Assembly: GCF_013349955.1 (NCBI RefSeq)
Contig: NZ_JABVXC010000001.1
Location: 477,548-541,547, forward strand
From: Onishia taeanensis
Lineage (GTDB): Bacteria; Pseudomonadota; Gammaproteobacteria; Pseudomonadales; Halomonadaceae
DNA length: 64,000 nucleotides
Direction of reading: 5' to 3'
In this document: in pieces, positions 1 through 9,364 of the stretch
Layout: each line of letters opens with the position of its first letter
How positions within the stretch are numbered: the first letter of the stretch is position 1
The notes under the pieces: generated by a model
Databases searched by the model: none
What the model was told of the DNA's origin: nothing
Seen by the model: only the letters and a program-made list of their open reading frames with translations
Position numbers and translations under genes: made by a program

Positions 1-246
1 CCCCAGGTTGCCCAACCCGAGAATCGCCGTACCGTCGGAGACCACGGCCACCAGATTGCCTTTGCCGGTATAGAGGTAGGCGTTCTCCGGATCCTTGGCG
101 ATCTCACGACAGGGCTCCGCCACACCCGGGCTGTAGGCCAGCGCCAGGTGCTTCGCCGAGGTCGTCGGCTTGGTCAGCTCAATGGACAGCTTGCCGGGAA
201 TCGGATGGGAGTGGTAATCCAGTGCCGCTTGCTTCGGATCAGTCAT
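1..246 (-). CDS. maeB: NADP-type malic enzyme, N-terminal part (runs off window)
   Basis: Only the first 82 codons are in the window; the rest lies beyond base 1. The frame begins MTDPKQAALDYHSHP and contains the malic-enzyme motif AYSPGVAEPC followed by a VAVVSDGTAILGLGN stretch, both typical of the N-terminal catalytic domain of MaeB-type enzymes. These oxidatively decarboxylate malate to pyruvate in the cytosol. MaeB proteins often carry a C-terminal phosphotransacetylase-like domain, which cannot be checked here. The gene sits downstream of rpmE on the same strand, separated by a strong terminator, so it has its own promoter. Confidence 0.88.
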   Translation of the reverse strand, partial: MTDPKQAALDYHSHPIPGKLSIELTKPTTSAKHLALAYSPGVAEPCREIAKDPENAYLYTGKGNLVAVVSDGTAILGLGNLG

Positions 247-279
247 GTCGCGTCCAGTGATGTCATGTGAAGTGGCGCA

Positions 280-308
280 AGAATATAGAAAAACGCCCGC
301 CCTCACAA
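280..308 (-). promoter_or_regulatory. Candidate sigma-70 promoter for the malic enzyme gene
   Basis: On the minus strand TTGTGA (303-308) is followed by a 17-base spacer and TATTCT (280-285), each 4/6 to consensus. It lies about 35 bases before the maeB start and after the rpmE terminator. A 7-bp inverted repeat AAGTTGG/CCAACTT (317-339) just upstream could be an operator. Sequence inspection only. Confidence 0.35.
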
Positions 309-444
309 CGCAAACCAAGTTGGCCTATTTTTCCAACTTTTATCGCGCGTTTGCTGTCATTTCCACCCATTTGCTGAAGTTTATACCTGGCGCCCCACCC
401 ATAACGCACAGCTTATCCTGGTGGTTCTGCCGTCGATCCTCCAC

Positions 445-477
445 AAAAAAGCCCGCCGCGGGATATCCCGGGCGGGC
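445..477 (-). terminator. Intrinsic terminator of rpmE
   Basis: On the minus strand a GC-rich palindrome (arms GCCCGCC/GGCGGGC around a GGGATATCCC core, 451-477) is followed by six T residues (445-450). It lies about 50 bases after the rpmE stop codon. Confidence 0.85.
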
Positions 478-528
478 TCTGCTCCGGTCGACGACCCATA
501 AGGGTCGCCGACCTGTCGGCATAAACGC

Positions 529-744
529 TTAGCCGCGCTTGACGGCAGCACCGAAACGCTTGTTGAAGCGCTCGACGCGGCCACCGGTGGTCGCCTGCTT
601 CTGCTTGCCGGTGTAGAACGGGTGGCACTGCGAGCAGACGTCCAGGTAGAACTCGTGGTTCGCGGTGGAGCCCACTTCGAAGGTCGCGCCACAGCTGCAA
701 GTGGCGGAGACCTTCTTGTAATCGGGGTGGATACCTTGTTTCAT
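529..744 (-). CDS. rpmE: 50S ribosomal protein L31 (zinc-binding type)
   Basis: A 71-residue protein beginning MKQGIHPDY, the standard start of L31 of the large ribosomal subunit. It keeps the cysteines of the zinc-binding (C+) form: CSCG near residue 16 and [12 protein letters not shown] near residue 37. L31 bridges the two ribosomal subunits. A TGAGG ribosome-binding site lies just upstream. The gene diverges from priA, the arrangement found in many gammaproteobacteria. The zinc-free paralogue RpmE2 (YkgM) lacks these cysteines, so this is the zinc-replete form. Confidence 0.97.
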   Translation of the reverse strand: MKQGIHPDYKKVSATCSCGATFEVGSTANHEFYLDVCSQCHPFYTGKQKQATTGGRVERFNKRFGAAVKRG

Positions 745-955
745 CTTGAAGCCTCATTAAGCGGTATGCCGCCACCTGATCTGCTGCCAGGCACCGCATA
801 CGGGTTATGATCGCCCGCGGCCAAGTGGCCACGTCAACGAACCGGAATCCGCCGGCTCTCTCACATGTCCTGAATCAACCCACAACGGGTAGCCAGGAAA
901 CGAGATCGAGGCCGCGGAGGGCGGTGATTCTAGCAGACCCAATCTCGGAGGCCAA

Positions 956-3205
956 TTGTCCGCCAGTGCTTCGTCGCTTCCCGACGCTCCCCGCGTGCTG
1001 GGGGTGGCCGTACCCACCCCACTGCGCCGCCTGTTCGACTACCTGCCCGGCCTCGAGACGCCCACCGGCGGCTGGCGACCCGGCCTGCGCGTCCAGGTCG
1101 CCCTGGGGCGACGTTCGGTCGTCGGCATCGTCATCGAATGTCGCGCCACCAGCGAGGTGGCACTCGACCGTCTCAAGCCCGTGGAAGCCTGTCTGGATGA
1201 AAGCCCACTGCCCGCTGACTGGCTGTGGCTGACGCGCTTCACCGCCCGCTACTATCAGCATCCGCTCGGCGATACTCTGCAGCAGGCACTGCCGGTGCTG
1301 CTGCGACAGGGGCGTCCGCTCGAGGCCCGCACCCTGGAGCGCTGGCGGCTAAGCGCAAAGGGCCAGGCGACCCAGGCCGCCGACCTTGGCCGAGCGCGGC
1401 GCCAAGCCGAGCTGTTGGAGCTCTTGCGTCAGCATCCACGGGGGCTGCCCACCGCCGCCGTCACCGCCCAACAGTTCAGCCGCGCCCAACTGACGGCGCT
1501 GCGCGACAAGGGGCTCGTCGACTGCCTGGAGGAGCCCCGCTTGGCCAGCGACCCACCACGCCCGACGACTCTGCTTGCCGAACCGGCACTCAACCTCAAT
1601 CGTGAGCAGGCGGCAGCCCTCTCTACCCTGCATGACGGCCTCGACCGCTATCACCCCTGCCTGCTGCAGGGCGTCACCGGCAGTGGCAAGACCGAGGTCT
1701 ATCTGCAACTGATCGAGGCGGTCATCCAGCGCGGCCGCCAGGCCCTGATCCTGGTGCCCGAGATCGGCCTTACCCCTCAGACACTCGAACGCTTTCGCCG
1801 TCGCTTCAGGGTGCCGGTGGTGGCCCTGCACTCAGGCCTCACCGATCACGAACGCCTGGATGCCTGGCTTGCCGCCATGAGCGGGCGGGCACCGATCATC
1901 ATCGGCACCCGCTCGGCAATCTTCACGCCGCTGGCCGCACCTGGGGTGATCATCGTCGACGAGGAGCACGACGGCTCGCTGAAGCAGCAGGAAGGCCTGC
2001 GCTACCACGCCCGGGACCTGGCCGTGGCGCGGGCCCACCACCACGGCATCCCCGTAGTGCTGGGCAGCGCCACTCCGGCCCTGGAAAGCCTGGCCCAGGC
2101 CAGGAGTGGTCGCTATACGCATCTGCGCCTGACGCAGCGGGCCAGCCGCCACCCGCCGGCCAAGCTCGAACTGATCGACCTGCGCGGTCGCCCCCGCCAG
2201 GGTGGACTCATTCCCTCTGCGATCGACGCCATTCGTCAGACGCTCGCCGCCGGCCATCAGGTATTGGTATTCATCAACCGGCGCGGCTTCGCGCCGACCC
2301 TTGCCTGCCACAGCTGTGGCTGGCTCGCCGAATGCGACCACTGCGACGCCCGCATGACGCTGCACCGTCAGCCGCCGCTGCTAGCCTGTCACCACTGCGA
2401 GCGCCAGCAACCGCTACCGCCTGCCTGCCCAGAGTGCCAAAGCGGCGACTTACGCCCGCTGGGAGCCGGCACCGAGCGGGCCGAGGAAAGTCTAGCAGCA
2501 CTCTTCCCGGAGGTGCCGGTACACCGCATCGACCGCGACAGCACGCGCCGCAAGGAAGCCTTCGGCGAGGTGCTCGCCGAGATCAAACGCGGCGAGCCGA
2601 GCCTCTTGGTCGGCACCCAAATGCTCGCCAAGGGCCACCATCTGCCCCATGTCACCCTGGTGGTGGTGGTCAACGCCGATGCCGGCCTCTATGCCAGCGA
2701 CTTCCGAGCCCTGGAGCACTCGGCGCAGCTACTGACCCAGGTGGCCGGCCGTGCCGGCCGCGCCGCCCACCCGGGACGCGTGCTGGTGCAGACCCTGCAC
2801 AGCGACGACCCGCACCTGCGTTTGCTCGCCGAGCGCGGCTACGACGCCCTGGCCGACGCCCTGCTCGAAGAGCGCCGCGGCGCAGCCCTGCCGCCCTTCC
2901 GCTTTCTGGCCCTGACGCGTTTCGAGAGCGCCCGGGAGGCCGAGGCCATGGGGCTCGCCAAGGAGGCCGGGGAGGCGTTACGCGAGTGGCTGGCAAGGCG
3001 GGGCCATGCCGTAACCTGTCTGGGTCCGGTGCCGGCGCCCATGGAGCGTCGCCAGAACCGTTATCATGTACAGCTGCTGCTCTCCAGCGCACAACGCAGC
3101 CAGCTGCACGAGGCAGGCGCCTGGCTCGTGGCCTGGCTGGAGGCCTGCCGCGACGCCCGGCGCGTGCGCTGGTCGCTGGATATCGACCCCCAGACACTGG
3201 CCTAG
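956..3205 (+). CDS. priA: Primosomal replication-restart helicase PriA
   Basis: A 749-residue superfamily 2 DNA helicase that reloads the replisome at stalled forks. Visible parts: N-terminal DNA-binding domain (about 1-110), Walker A GVTGSGKTEVY near 240, DEEH motif in IIVDEEHDGSLKQQEG near 335, then a zinc-binding insertion with paired cysteines (CHSCGW, CDHC, CHHC, CPEC, about 450-500), and the C-terminal helicase domain with QVAGRAGR. The start codon is TTG, chosen because GGAG lies 6 bases upstream and the protein then matches the usual PriA beginning. Divergent from rpmE. Confidence 0.96.
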   Translation: MSASASSLPDAPRVLGVAVPTPLRRLFDYLPGLETPTGGWRPGLRVQVALGRRSVVGIVIECRATSEVALDRLKPVEACLDESPLPADWLWLTRFTARYYQHPLGDTLQQALPVLLRQGRPLEARTLERWRLSAKGQATQAADLGRARRQAELLELLRQHPRGLPTAAVTAQQFSRAQLTALRDKGLVDCLEEPRLASDPPRPTTLLAEPALNLNREQAAALSTLHDGLDRYHPCLLQGVTGSGKTEVYLQLIEAVIQRGRQALILVPEIGLTPQTLERFRRRFRVPVVALHSGLTDHERLDAWLAAMSGRAPIIIGTRSAIFTPLAAPGVIIVDEEHDGSLKQQEGLRYHARDLAVARAHHHGIPVVLGSATPALESLAQARSGRYTHLRLTQRASRHPPAKLELIDLRGRPRQGGLIPSAIDAIRQTLAAGHQVLVFINRRGFAPTLACHSCGWLAECDHCDARMTLHRQPPLLACHHCERQQPLPPACPECQSGDLRPLGAGTERAEESLAALFPEVPVHRIDRDSTRRKEAFGEVLAEIKRGEPSLLVGTQMLAKGHHLPHVTLVVVVNADAGLYASDFRALEHSAQLLTQVAGRAGRAAHPGRVLVQTLHSDDPHLRLLAERGYDALADALLEERRGAALPPFRFLALTRFESAREAEAMGLAKEAGEALREWLARRGHAVTCLGPVPAPMERRQNRYHVQLLLSSAQRSQLHEAGAWLVAWLEACRDARRVRWSLDIDPQTLA

Positions 3206-3234
3206 CCGAGAGTCCAGACTCGGCTCCAGGCCAG
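3197..3234 (+). terminator. Hairpin at the end of priA, possible terminator
   Basis: CTGGCCTAGCCGAG (3197-3210) pairs with CTCGGCT and AGGCCAG (3219-3234) across an 8-base loop with a 2-base bulge, overlapping the priA stop. No T-run follows, so termination would be weak or factor-dependent. Confidence 0.35.
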
Positions 3235-3286
3235 GATGGCGTCGGGAATACGCGACCTGGCGCAGCAGCTAATCTATGAATTCAGG

Positions 3287-3315
3287 TTTAAAGCGCGGCG
3301 CCAATTGCCGATAAT
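3287..3315 (+). promoter_or_regulatory. Candidate promoter for argS
   Basis: TTTAAA (3287-3292), a 17-base spacer and GATAAT (3310-3315, 5/6 to the -10 consensus) lie about 100 bases before the argS start in the priA-argS gap. Confidence 0.4.
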
Positions 3316-3418
3316 GCGCCATCACGCTGAGTTGAGCGACGCGAACTCGCCGGCCGGCGGCACGCTCCTCGCCGTCATTCACGCCTGCCGGGCCAGGCAA
3401 AAGGACATCAGGTTTTTC

Positions 3419-5104
3419 ATGAAAGACACCATTATTGCACTGCTCGAAGAGGCCCTGAGCGCCCTGCAGCAGCAGGGCGAACTGCCCCAGGACATTGCCC
3501 CGACCATCAAGGTCGACCCCACCAAGGACAAGGCTCACGGCGACTTCGCCACCAACCTGGCACTGATGCTGGCCAAGCCGGCGGGCAAGAAGCCCCGCGA
3601 GCTGGCCGAGGCGCTGGTCGCGGCCCTGCCGGCCTCTCCCGCCATCAGTAAGACCGAGATCGCCGGCCCAGGCTTCATCAACTTCTTCGCCGCCACCGAT
3701 GCCCTCGCCCAGGTGGTGTCGACCATCCTCGACAGCGGCGATGCCTATGGCCGCTGCCTCGACGGCAAGGGCGAGAAGGTGCAGGTAGAATTCGTCTCCG
3801 CCAACCCGACCGGCCCGCTCCATGTCGGCCATGGCCGTGGCGCGGCGATCGGCGACAGCCTGTGCCGTCTGCTCGAGGCGACCGGCTACGACGTGACCCG
3901 CGAGTTCTACTACAACGACGCCGGCGCCCAGATCAGCAACCTGGCGCGCTCCGTGCAATCCCGTGCCAAAGGGCTGAACCCGGACGACCCGAGCTGGCCG
4001 GCGGACGGCTACCGCGGCGACTATATCCGCGATGTCGCCGAGAGCTACCTGGCCGGCGACACCGTGCACGCCGATGACCGCCACGTCACCGGTGCCGCCG
4101 ACCCCAACGACCTGGACGCCATCCGCGACTTCGCGGTGGCCTACCTGCGCCGCGAACAGGACCTGGACCTCAAGGCCTTCGGCGTTGCCTTCGACGTCTA
4201 CTTCCTGGAGTCCTCGCTCTACGAAGAGGCCAAGGTCGAATCCACCGTCAAGACGCTGATCGAGGGCGGTCATACCTACGAGCAGGACGGCGCCCTTTGG
4301 TTGCGCACCACCGACTTCGGTGACGACAAGGACCGGGTGATGCGCAAGCAGGACGGCGGCTACACCTACTTCCTGCCTGACGTCGCCTACCACCTCGACA
4401 AGTGGCAGCGTGGCTTCACCCAGGTGATCAACGAGCAGGGCGCCGACCACCACTCCACAGTGACCCGGGTACGCGCCGGCTTGCAGGCCCTGGAAACGGG
4501 CATTCCCCAAGGCTGGCCGGACTATGTGCTGCACCAGATGGTGCTGGTGACCCGCTCGGGCGTCGAGGTCAAGCTCTCCAAGCGTGCCGGCAGCTATGTC
4601 ACCCTGCGCGATCTGATCGACGAAGTCGGCCGCGACGCCACCCGCTACTTCCTGGCCGCGCGGCGCGCCGACTCCCAGTTGACCTTCGATATCGACCTGG
4701 CCCGCTCGCAGTCCAACGACAACCCGGTCTATTACATCCAGTATGCCCACGCCCGGGTATGCAGCGTGCTGCGCAAGGCCGCCGCCGAAGACCGCGACTT
4801 CCAGCACGACCTGGCACTCGACAATCTGGCCCTGCTCGACTCCGACCAGGAAAAGGCGCTGATGAACCGTCTGGCCCGCTACCCGGAGGTGGTGCGCATT
4901 GCCGCCGGCAATCGCGAGCCACAGCAGGTTGCCCAATACCTGCAGGACCTGGCCGCCGACTTCCACACCTGCTACAACGCCGTGAAGGTGATGGTCGACG
5001 ACGATGCCCAGCGCAACGCGCGCCTGGCGCTGGGCATCGCGACCCGCCAGGTGATCCGCAACGGCCTCGACCTGCTGGGCGTCAGTGCCCCCGAGGAGAT
5101 GTAA
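3419..5104 (+). CDS. argS: Arginyl-tRNA synthetase
   Basis: A 561-residue class I aminoacyl-tRNA synthetase that charges tRNA-Arg. The nucleotide-binding signature HVGHGRGA (HIGH equivalent) is near residue 135, preceded by [13 protein letters not shown], and the degenerate KMSKS counterpart [12 protein letters not shown] is near 385, as is usual in ArgRS. The C-terminal DALR anticodon-binding domain follows from about 440 ([14 protein letters not shown]). An in-frame extension upstream is open, but the ATG at 3419 has AGGACATCAGG before it and gives the normal family start [18 protein letters not shown]-domain gene follows 3 bases after the stop. Confidence 0.97.
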   Translation: MKDTIIALLEEALSALQQQGELPQDIAPTIKVDPTKDKAHGDFATNLALMLAKPAGKKPRELAEALVAALPASPAISKTEIAGPGFINFFAATDALAQVVSTILDSGDAYGRCLDGKGEKVQVEFVSANPTGPLHVGHGRGAAIGDSLCRLLEATGYDVTREFYYNDAGAQISNLARSVQSRAKGLNPDDPSWPADGYRGDYIRDVAESYLAGDTVHADDRHVTGAADPNDLDAIRDFAVAYLRREQDLDLKAFGVAFDVYFLESSLYEEAKVESTVKTLIEGGHTYEQDGALWLRTTDFGDDKDRVMRKQDGGYTYFLPDVAYHLDKWQRGFTQVINEQGADHHSTVTRVRAGLQALETGIPQGWPDYVLHQMVLVTRSGVEVKLSKRAGSYVTLRDLIDEVGRDATRYFLAARRADSQLTFDIDLARSQSNDNPVYYIQYAHARVCSVLRKAAAEDRDFQHDLALDNLALLDSDQEKALMNRLARYPEVVRIAAGNREPQQVAQYLQDLAADFHTCYNAVKVMVDDDAQRNARLALGIATRQVIRNGLDLLGVSAPEEM

Positions 5105-5107
5105 GCC

Positions 5108-5794
5108 ATGGCCGCACGCCAAGCCGCCAAACCCGCTAGCCGCAAGGGGGCGACGACCCGCAAGCGCGCCACACAGGCCAAGCGCCAGGCTCCTAGCGTG
5201 CCCGGCTGGCTGTGGGGGCTCGGAGGCCTGGTGGCCGGTTTCTTCCTCTCCCAGTACCTGCAGGACTCGGCGCCGGCACCACTGGCCAAGGTGTTCAGCC
5301 GTCCCGCGGCCGAACAGGCCACACCGTCAGCCGATGCGTCGAAGGGTGACACGGGGGGCCAGGCGACCGGAGCCAGCGAGCCGAGCATGCCGACCTTCGA
5401 ATTCTATACTCTGCTGCCGGAATCCGAGGTCATCGCCCCGGGCGGCGAGTCCCGGGACAACGCCTCGGCAGTGGCCAAGGATCCCATCGCCGAGCAGATC
5501 TCGCGCCAGCAGGCGCAAAGTGCCGAGAACCGCCGGCCCACCGAGATCGCCGACAACGAGCGCTACGTGCTGCAGGCCGCATCCTTCCGCGACGCCTCGG
5601 ATGCCCAGCGCCTGGCGGGAAAGCTCAGCGACTTCGGGCTGATCGCCAGCATCAGCAAGGTGCAAACCGGCGATGGCGCCACCTGGCACCGGGTCCAGGT
5701 CGGCCCCTACGGCGATGCTCGCGAGCTCAATCGCGCCCAGGATCTGATGATCACCCAAGGCATCGAGCCGCTGACCATCCGCCTGCAGAACTGA
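5108..5794 (+). CDS. SPOR-domain cell-division protein, FtsN-like
   Basis: A 228-residue bitopic membrane protein. A basic cytoplasmic tail rich in Lys/Arg (residues 1-30) leads into one membrane segment (about 34-52, WLWGLGGLVAGFFLSQYL), a low-complexity periplasmic linker (55-150) and a C-terminal SPOR domain (about 155-226, starting RYVLQAASF and containing WHRVQVGPY). SPOR domains bind denuded peptidoglycan glycans at the septum. The architecture and the argS-SPOR-hslV-hslU order match the FtsN-like gene of pseudomonads. Translation is probably coupled to argS (3-base gap). Whether it is the functional FtsN cannot be decided from sequence. Confidence 0.85.
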   Translation: MAARQAAKPASRKGATTRKRATQAKRQAPSVPGWLWGLGGLVAGFFLSQYLQDSAPAPLAKVFSRPAAEQATPSADASKGDTGGQATGASEPSMPTFEFYTLLPESEVIAPGGESRDNASAVAKDPIAEQISRQQAQSAENRRPTEIADNERYVLQAASFRDASDAQRLAGKLSDFGLIASISKVQTGDGATWHRVQVGPYGDARELNRAQDLMITQGIEPLTIRLQN

Positions 5795-5820
5795 AGCGAT
5801 CCCCCCGCCATGACGATCGT

Positions 5821-5858
5821 GGTCGCGGCGGCAGACATCCACCTGCCGCCGCCTGACC
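5821..5858 (+). terminator. Hairpin after the SPOR gene, possible terminator
   Basis: GCGGCGGCAG (5825-5834) pairs perfectly with CTGCCGCCGC (5843-5852) over an 8-base loop, with flanking GGTC/GACC. There is no T-run, so it may only partly separate argS from hslVU. Confidence 0.4.
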
Positions 5859-6001
5859 AAGGTTGAATTCCCCCCTCCCCGCCCACACCTTTCCTTCACG
5901 TTACCAACGACAGCTTTCATGGCGTCCGTCCGACCGCTCACCGCATCCCGGACGCCCAAGTCACCGGGAGTGTCATCGCTCCCACTACGGAGTCCTTCTC
6001 C

Positions 6002-6520
6002 ATGACCACAATCGTATCCGTGCGCCGCGGCGATCATGTCGCCCTGGCCGGCGATGGCCAGGTCTCACTGGGCAACACCGTCATGAAAGGCAACGCCAGC
6101 AAGGTGCGTCGCCTCTACCGCGGCCAGGTGCTGGCGGGGTTCGCCGGCGGTACCGCCGACGCCTTCACCCTGTTCGAGCGCTTTGAAGCCCAGCTCGAGA
6201 AATACCAGGGCCACCTCACCAAGGCCGCCGTCGAGCTTGCCAAGGAATGGCGCACCGACCGCGCCCTGCGCCGCCTCGAGGCGCTGCTGGCGGTGGCCGA
6301 CAAGAACGCCTCGCTGATCATCACCGGCAACGGCGATGTCGTGGAACCCGAGCGCGGCATCATTGCCATCGGCTCGGGCGGCAATTACGCGCTGTCCTCG
6401 GCCCGCGCCCTGCTCGAGAACACCGAGCTGTCGGCCCGCGACATTACCGAGAAATCCCTGGAGATCGCCGGCGACATCTGCGTCTTCACCAACCACCACA
6501 TCACGCTGGAAGAGCTCTGA
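6002..6520 (+). CDS. hslV: ATP-dependent protease peptidase subunit HslV
   Basis: A 172-residue proteasome-beta-like threonine peptidase. After removal of the initiator Met the chain begins TTIVSVRR, giving the catalytic N-terminal Thr, and the oligomer/active-site regions [17 protein letters not shown] and [15 protein letters not shown] are present. HslV forms a double hexamer capped by the HslU ATPase, which lies 3 bases downstream, and degrades misfolded and regulatory proteins in the cytosol. The start is preceded by CGGAG. The preceding gap of about 200 bases shows no convincing heat-shock promoter by eye. Confidence 0.97.
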   Translation: MTTIVSVRRGDHVALAGDGQVSLGNTVMKGNASKVRRLYRGQVLAGFAGGTADAFTLFERFEAQLEKYQGHLTKAAVELAKEWRTDRALRRLEALLAVADKNASLIITGNGDVVEPERGIIAIGSGGNYALSSARALLENTELSARDITEKSLEIAGDICVFTNHHITLEEL

Positions 6521-6523
6521 GCC

Positions 6524-7846
6524 ATGACCCAGATGACCCCCCGCGAGATCGTTCACGCCCTCGATCAGTTCATCATCGGCCAGCAGGACGCCAAGCGTGC
6601 CGTGGCCGTGGCGCTGCGCAACCGCTGGCGCCGCATGCAGCTCGATGAAGAGCTGCGCCAGGAAGTCACGCCCAAGAACATCCTGATGATCGGCCCGACC
6701 GGCGTGGGCAAGACCGAGATCGCTCGCCGCCTGGCCAAGCTGGCCCGGGCACCCTTCCTCAAGGTCGAGGCGACCAAGTTCACCGAAGTGGGCTATGTGG
6801 GTCGCGACGTCGAGTCGATCATCCGCGACCTGACCGAGGCGGCGATCAAGATGGTCCGCGAACAGGCCAAGGAAGAGGTCGGTCACAAGGCCGACGATGC
6901 CGCCGAAGAGCGCATCCTCGACGCCCTGCTGCCGCGTCCTCGAGGTAGCGAGTACGACAGTGCCCGGGACGACACCTCGACCCGCCAGGTCTTCCGCAAG
7001 AAGCTGCGTGAAGGTCAGCTCGATGACAAGGAAATCGACATCGAGATCACCCCGCAGAGCGGCGGCATGGATTTCAACACCCCGCCGGGCATGGAGGAGA
7101 TGGCAAGCCAACTGCAGAGCATGTTCTCCAACATGAACAAGCAGAAGACCGAGACCCAGCGCGTCGCGGTCAAGGATGCCTGGAAGCTGCTGCGCGACGA
7201 GGAAGCCGCCAAGCTGGTCAACGAGGACGACATCAAGCATCGCGCCATCGAAGCGGTGGAGCAGCACGGCATCGTCTTCCTCGACGAGATCGACAAGGTC
7301 GCCAAGGGCCAGCAGGGTAGCGGCGGCGAAGTCTCCCGTGAGGGCGTGCAGCGCGACCTGCTGCCGCTGATCGAGGGCTCGACGGTCTCCACCAAGCACG
7401 GCATGGTCAAGACCGACCATATCCTGTTCATCGCCTCCGGCGCTTTCCATCTGGCCAAGCCCTCGGACTTGATTCCAGAGCTGCAGGGGCGTCTGCCGAT
7501 CCGGGTCGAGCTCAACGCCCTGTCGCCGGATGATTTCCAGCGCATCCTCACCGAACCGTCCGCCGCGCTGACCAAGCAGTATCAGGCGCTGATGGCCACC
7601 GACGGCCTCGAGATCGCCTTCACCGACGACGGCATCGCGCGTATCGCCGAGATCGCCTGGCGGGTCAACGAAGGCACCGAGAATATCGGCGCCCGTCGCC
7701 TGCACACCGTCATGGAGCGCTTGCTCGAGGACGCCTCTTTCAGGGGCGGCGACATGGAAAGCCCGCTGACCATCGACGCCGCCTACGTCGACTCCCAGCT
7801 CGGCGAGCTGGCCATGGACGAGGATCTGTCCCGTTACATTCTGTGA
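6524..7846 (+). CDS. hslU: ATP-dependent protease ATPase subunit HslU
   Basis: A 440-residue AAA+ unfoldase, the partner of HslV. Walker [18 protein letters not shown] is near residue 58, the pore loop GYVGRDVES near 88, Walker [10 protein letters not shown] near 252, the sensor/arginine region near 320-395, and the family C-terminal end DLSRYIL, which inserts into HslV, is intact. The acidic I-domain (about 110-240) is normal in length. It forms a two-gene operon with hslV. Confidence 0.98.
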   Translation: MTQMTPREIVHALDQFIIGQQDAKRAVAVALRNRWRRMQLDEELRQEVTPKNILMIGPTGVGKTEIARRLAKLARAPFLKVEATKFTEVGYVGRDVESIIRDLTEAAIKMVREQAKEEVGHKADDAAEERILDALLPRPRGSEYDSARDDTSTRQVFRKKLREGQLDDKEIDIEITPQSGGMDFNTPPGMEEMASQLQSMFSNMNKQKTETQRVAVKDAWKLLRDEEAAKLVNEDDIKHRAIEAVEQHGIVFLDEIDKVAKGQQGSGGEVSREGVQRDLLPLIEGSTVSTKHGMVKTDHILFIASGAFHLAKPSDLIPELQGRLPIRVELNALSPDDFQRILTEPSAALTKQYQALMATDGLEIAFTDDGIARIAEIAWRVNEGTENIGARRLHTVMERLLEDASFRGGDMESPLTIDAAYVDSQLGELAMDEDLSRYIL

Positions 7847-7888
7847 GGCCTGCGCCAATCAGCAAGTTCACTGGCTTCGATGCGAGAG

Positions 7889-8027
7889 CTGGAAGCTATA
7901 AGCTGTTAGCTTGAAGAAACATCGGCCTGTGGCTGGAAGGGTTGGCCACGCCGCCGCAAGCGATTCACGACCACCGCTTGCGGCGGCACTAGGCCTATTC
8001 CAGCTTCAAGCTTCCGGCTTCAAGCTC
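7889..8027. repeat. Nested inverted element made of heptanucleotide repeats (copy 1)
   Basis: The left arm is four 7-mers in a row (CTGGAAG, CTATAAG, CTGTTAG, CTTGAAG; 7889-7916). The right arm (about 8001-8027) reads on the other strand as CTTGAAG, CCGGAAG, CTTGAAG. Inside is a perfect 13-bp inverted repeat (7950-7962 with 7975-7987, 12-base loop). A related element lies before trxB's 3' end at 56241-56346. It fills most of the hslU-DUF971 gap and could also act as the hslU terminator. Confidence 0.7.
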
Positions 8028-8040
8028 ACCGGAGGTGCTT

Positions 8041-8424
8041 ATGTCTGTCCCTATTCCCTCACGCGTTCACTACCACAAGTCCGCCCGCGAGCTGGAACTT
8101 GGCTACCCGAACGGCGACACCTACCGACTGTCGATCGAGTATCTGCGCGTCTTCTCGCCCTCCGCCGAGGTGCGCGGCCACGGCCCCGACACCGCCGTGC
8201 TGCAGGTCGGCAAGAAGGACGTCGGCCTTGCCAACATTACCCAGGCCGGGCGCTATGCCCTGAAGCTCTCCTTCGATGACGGCCACGACAGCGGCCTCTT
8301 CAGTTGGGACTATCTGTATGCGCTCGCTACCAACGCCGAGACCAACTGGGCGGACTATCTCAAGCGACTCGAGGCGGCCGGCGAGTCCCGCGAGCCAAAG
8401 GGCATCCAGTTCAAGGAGCTGTGA
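8041..8424 (+). CDS. DUF971 domain protein
   Basis: A 127-residue protein of the DUF971 family (the gamma-butyrobetaine-hydroxylase N-terminal-like fold). It starts MSVPIPSRVHYHKSARELEL and contains RLSIEYLRVFSPSAEVRGH and FDDGHDSGLFSWDYLY, the conserved parts of the family. Related domains occur near iron-sulfur protein and hydroxylase systems, but the role of the stand-alone protein is not established. The ATG at 8041 has an excellent GGAGGTG site 4-10 bases upstream, so it is preferred to the GTG at 8035. In pseudomonads the same gene follows hslU. Confidence 0.85.
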   Translation: MSVPIPSRVHYHKSARELELGYPNGDTYRLSIEYLRVFSPSAEVRGHGPDTAVLQVGKKDVGLANITQAGRYALKLSFDDGHDSGLFSWDYLYALATNAETNWADYLKRLEAAGESREPKGIQFKEL

Positions 8425-8497
8425 GACGACCGCCGCCTCGCGGAACCGGTCGACAAACTCAGTGGGTCATCGAGCACGGTTCGAGTCCGTGACGGCA

Positions 8498-8527
8498 AAG
8501 ACAAGGCCATCGCGGGGACGCTACAAT
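8498..8527 (+). promoter_or_regulatory. Candidate promoter for the ubiE operon
   Basis: AAGACA (8498-8503), an 18-base spacer and TACAAT (8522-8527, 5/6) lie about 85 bases before ubiE. A short GCCGGC/GCCGGC hairpin follows at 8537-8553. Confidence 0.4.
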
Positions 8528-8611
8528 GGCGCCACCGCCGGCCTCTTGCCGGCTCTCTTATTACTGTGCGTGCCGCACCACTGGCACGGACGGATGTACT
8601 GACTGATAGGG

Positions 8612-9364
8612 ATGCCCATGGACAAGCGCACCACTCACTTCGGCTATCAGGAAGTCCCGGTCGACGAAAAAGCCTCGCGAGTTGCCGACGTCTTCCACTC
8701 GGTGGCGGCGCGTTATGACGTGATGAATGATCTGATGTCCTTCGGCATCCATCGGGTCTGGAAGCGCCTGACTCTGGAGCGCGCCGGCGTGCGGCCCGGC
8801 CACCGGGTGCTCGACATCGCCGGCGGCACCGGTGATCTGACGCTGAAATTCTCGCGTCAGGTGGGCCCCCGCGGCCAGGTGATCCTCGCCGACATCAATG
8901 CCTCCATGCTACGCGTCGGCCGCGACAAGCTGCTCGACCACGGCGTCGGCGGCAACGTCGAGTACGTTCAGGCCAACGCCGAGTGCCTGCCCTTCCCGGA
9001 TAACAGCTTCGACTGCATCACCATCGCCTTCGGCCTGCGCAACGTCACCGACAAGGATGCCGCCCTGCGCTCGATGGCCAGGGTCCTCAAGCCCGGTGGC
9101 CGCCTTTTGGTGCTGGAGTTCTCCAAGCCCGACAACCCACTGCTGTCGAAGGCCTACGACGACTACTCCTTCCATCTGCTGCCGAAGATGGGCCAGTGGG
9201 TGGCCGGCGACGCCGACAGCTACCGCTACCTGGCCGAGTCGATTCGCATGCACCCGGATCAGGAGACCCTCAAGGGCATGATGGAAACAGCCGGGCTCGA
9301 GCGGGTCGAGTACACCAACCTGACCGGCGGCATCGTCGCCCTGCACCGAGGCGTCAAGCTCTGA
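8612..9364 (+). CDS. ubiE: Ubiquinone/menaquinone C-methyltransferase UbiE
   Basis: A 250-residue SAM-dependent methyltransferase that methylates the quinone ring carbon in ubiquinone synthesis. Visible: family signature [18 protein letters not shown] near 31-48, SAM motif [12 protein letters not shown] near 66-76, and the second UbiE signature [17 protein letters not shown] near 135-151. Two ATGs (8612, 8618) are possible starts; the second has better spacing from an AGG but the difference is two residues. The stop overlaps the ubiJ start (TGATG), pointing to coupled translation in a ubiE-ubiJ-ubiB operon. Confidence 0.96.
   Translation: MPMDKRTTHFGYQEVPVDEKASRVADVFHSVAARYDVMNDLMSFGIHRVWKRLTLERAGVRPGHRVLDIAGGTGDLTLKFSRQVGPRGQVILADINASMLRVGRDKLLDHGVGGNVEYVQANAECLPFPDNSFDCITIAFGLRNVTDKDAALRSMARVLKPGGRLLVLEFSKPDNPLLSKAYDDYSFHLLPKMGQWVAGDADSYRYLAESIRMHPDQETLKGMMETAGLERVEYTNLTGGIVALHRGVKL

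Noticed and set aside
3269..5122. Long minus-strand frame (617 aa) opposite argS
   Set aside because: It is complementary to a clearly real gene. Such antisense frames arise from strong GC bias at third codon positions, and its composition is low-complexity Val/Gly/Leu.
5859..6001. Possible heat-shock promoter before hslV (TTGAA followed by a C-rich stretch)
   Set aside because: The -10 half does not match the sigma-32 consensus well enough to call.
6065..7858. Long minus-strand frame (597 aa) opposite hslV and hslU
   Set aside because: Same antisense effect; it spans two well-identified genes and shows no domain.
8475..8491. CACGG-TTCGAGT-CCGTG looks like a tRNA T-arm
   Set aside because: No acceptor, D or anticodon arms can be built around it and no CCA end follows. 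Probably chance, or at most a remnant.
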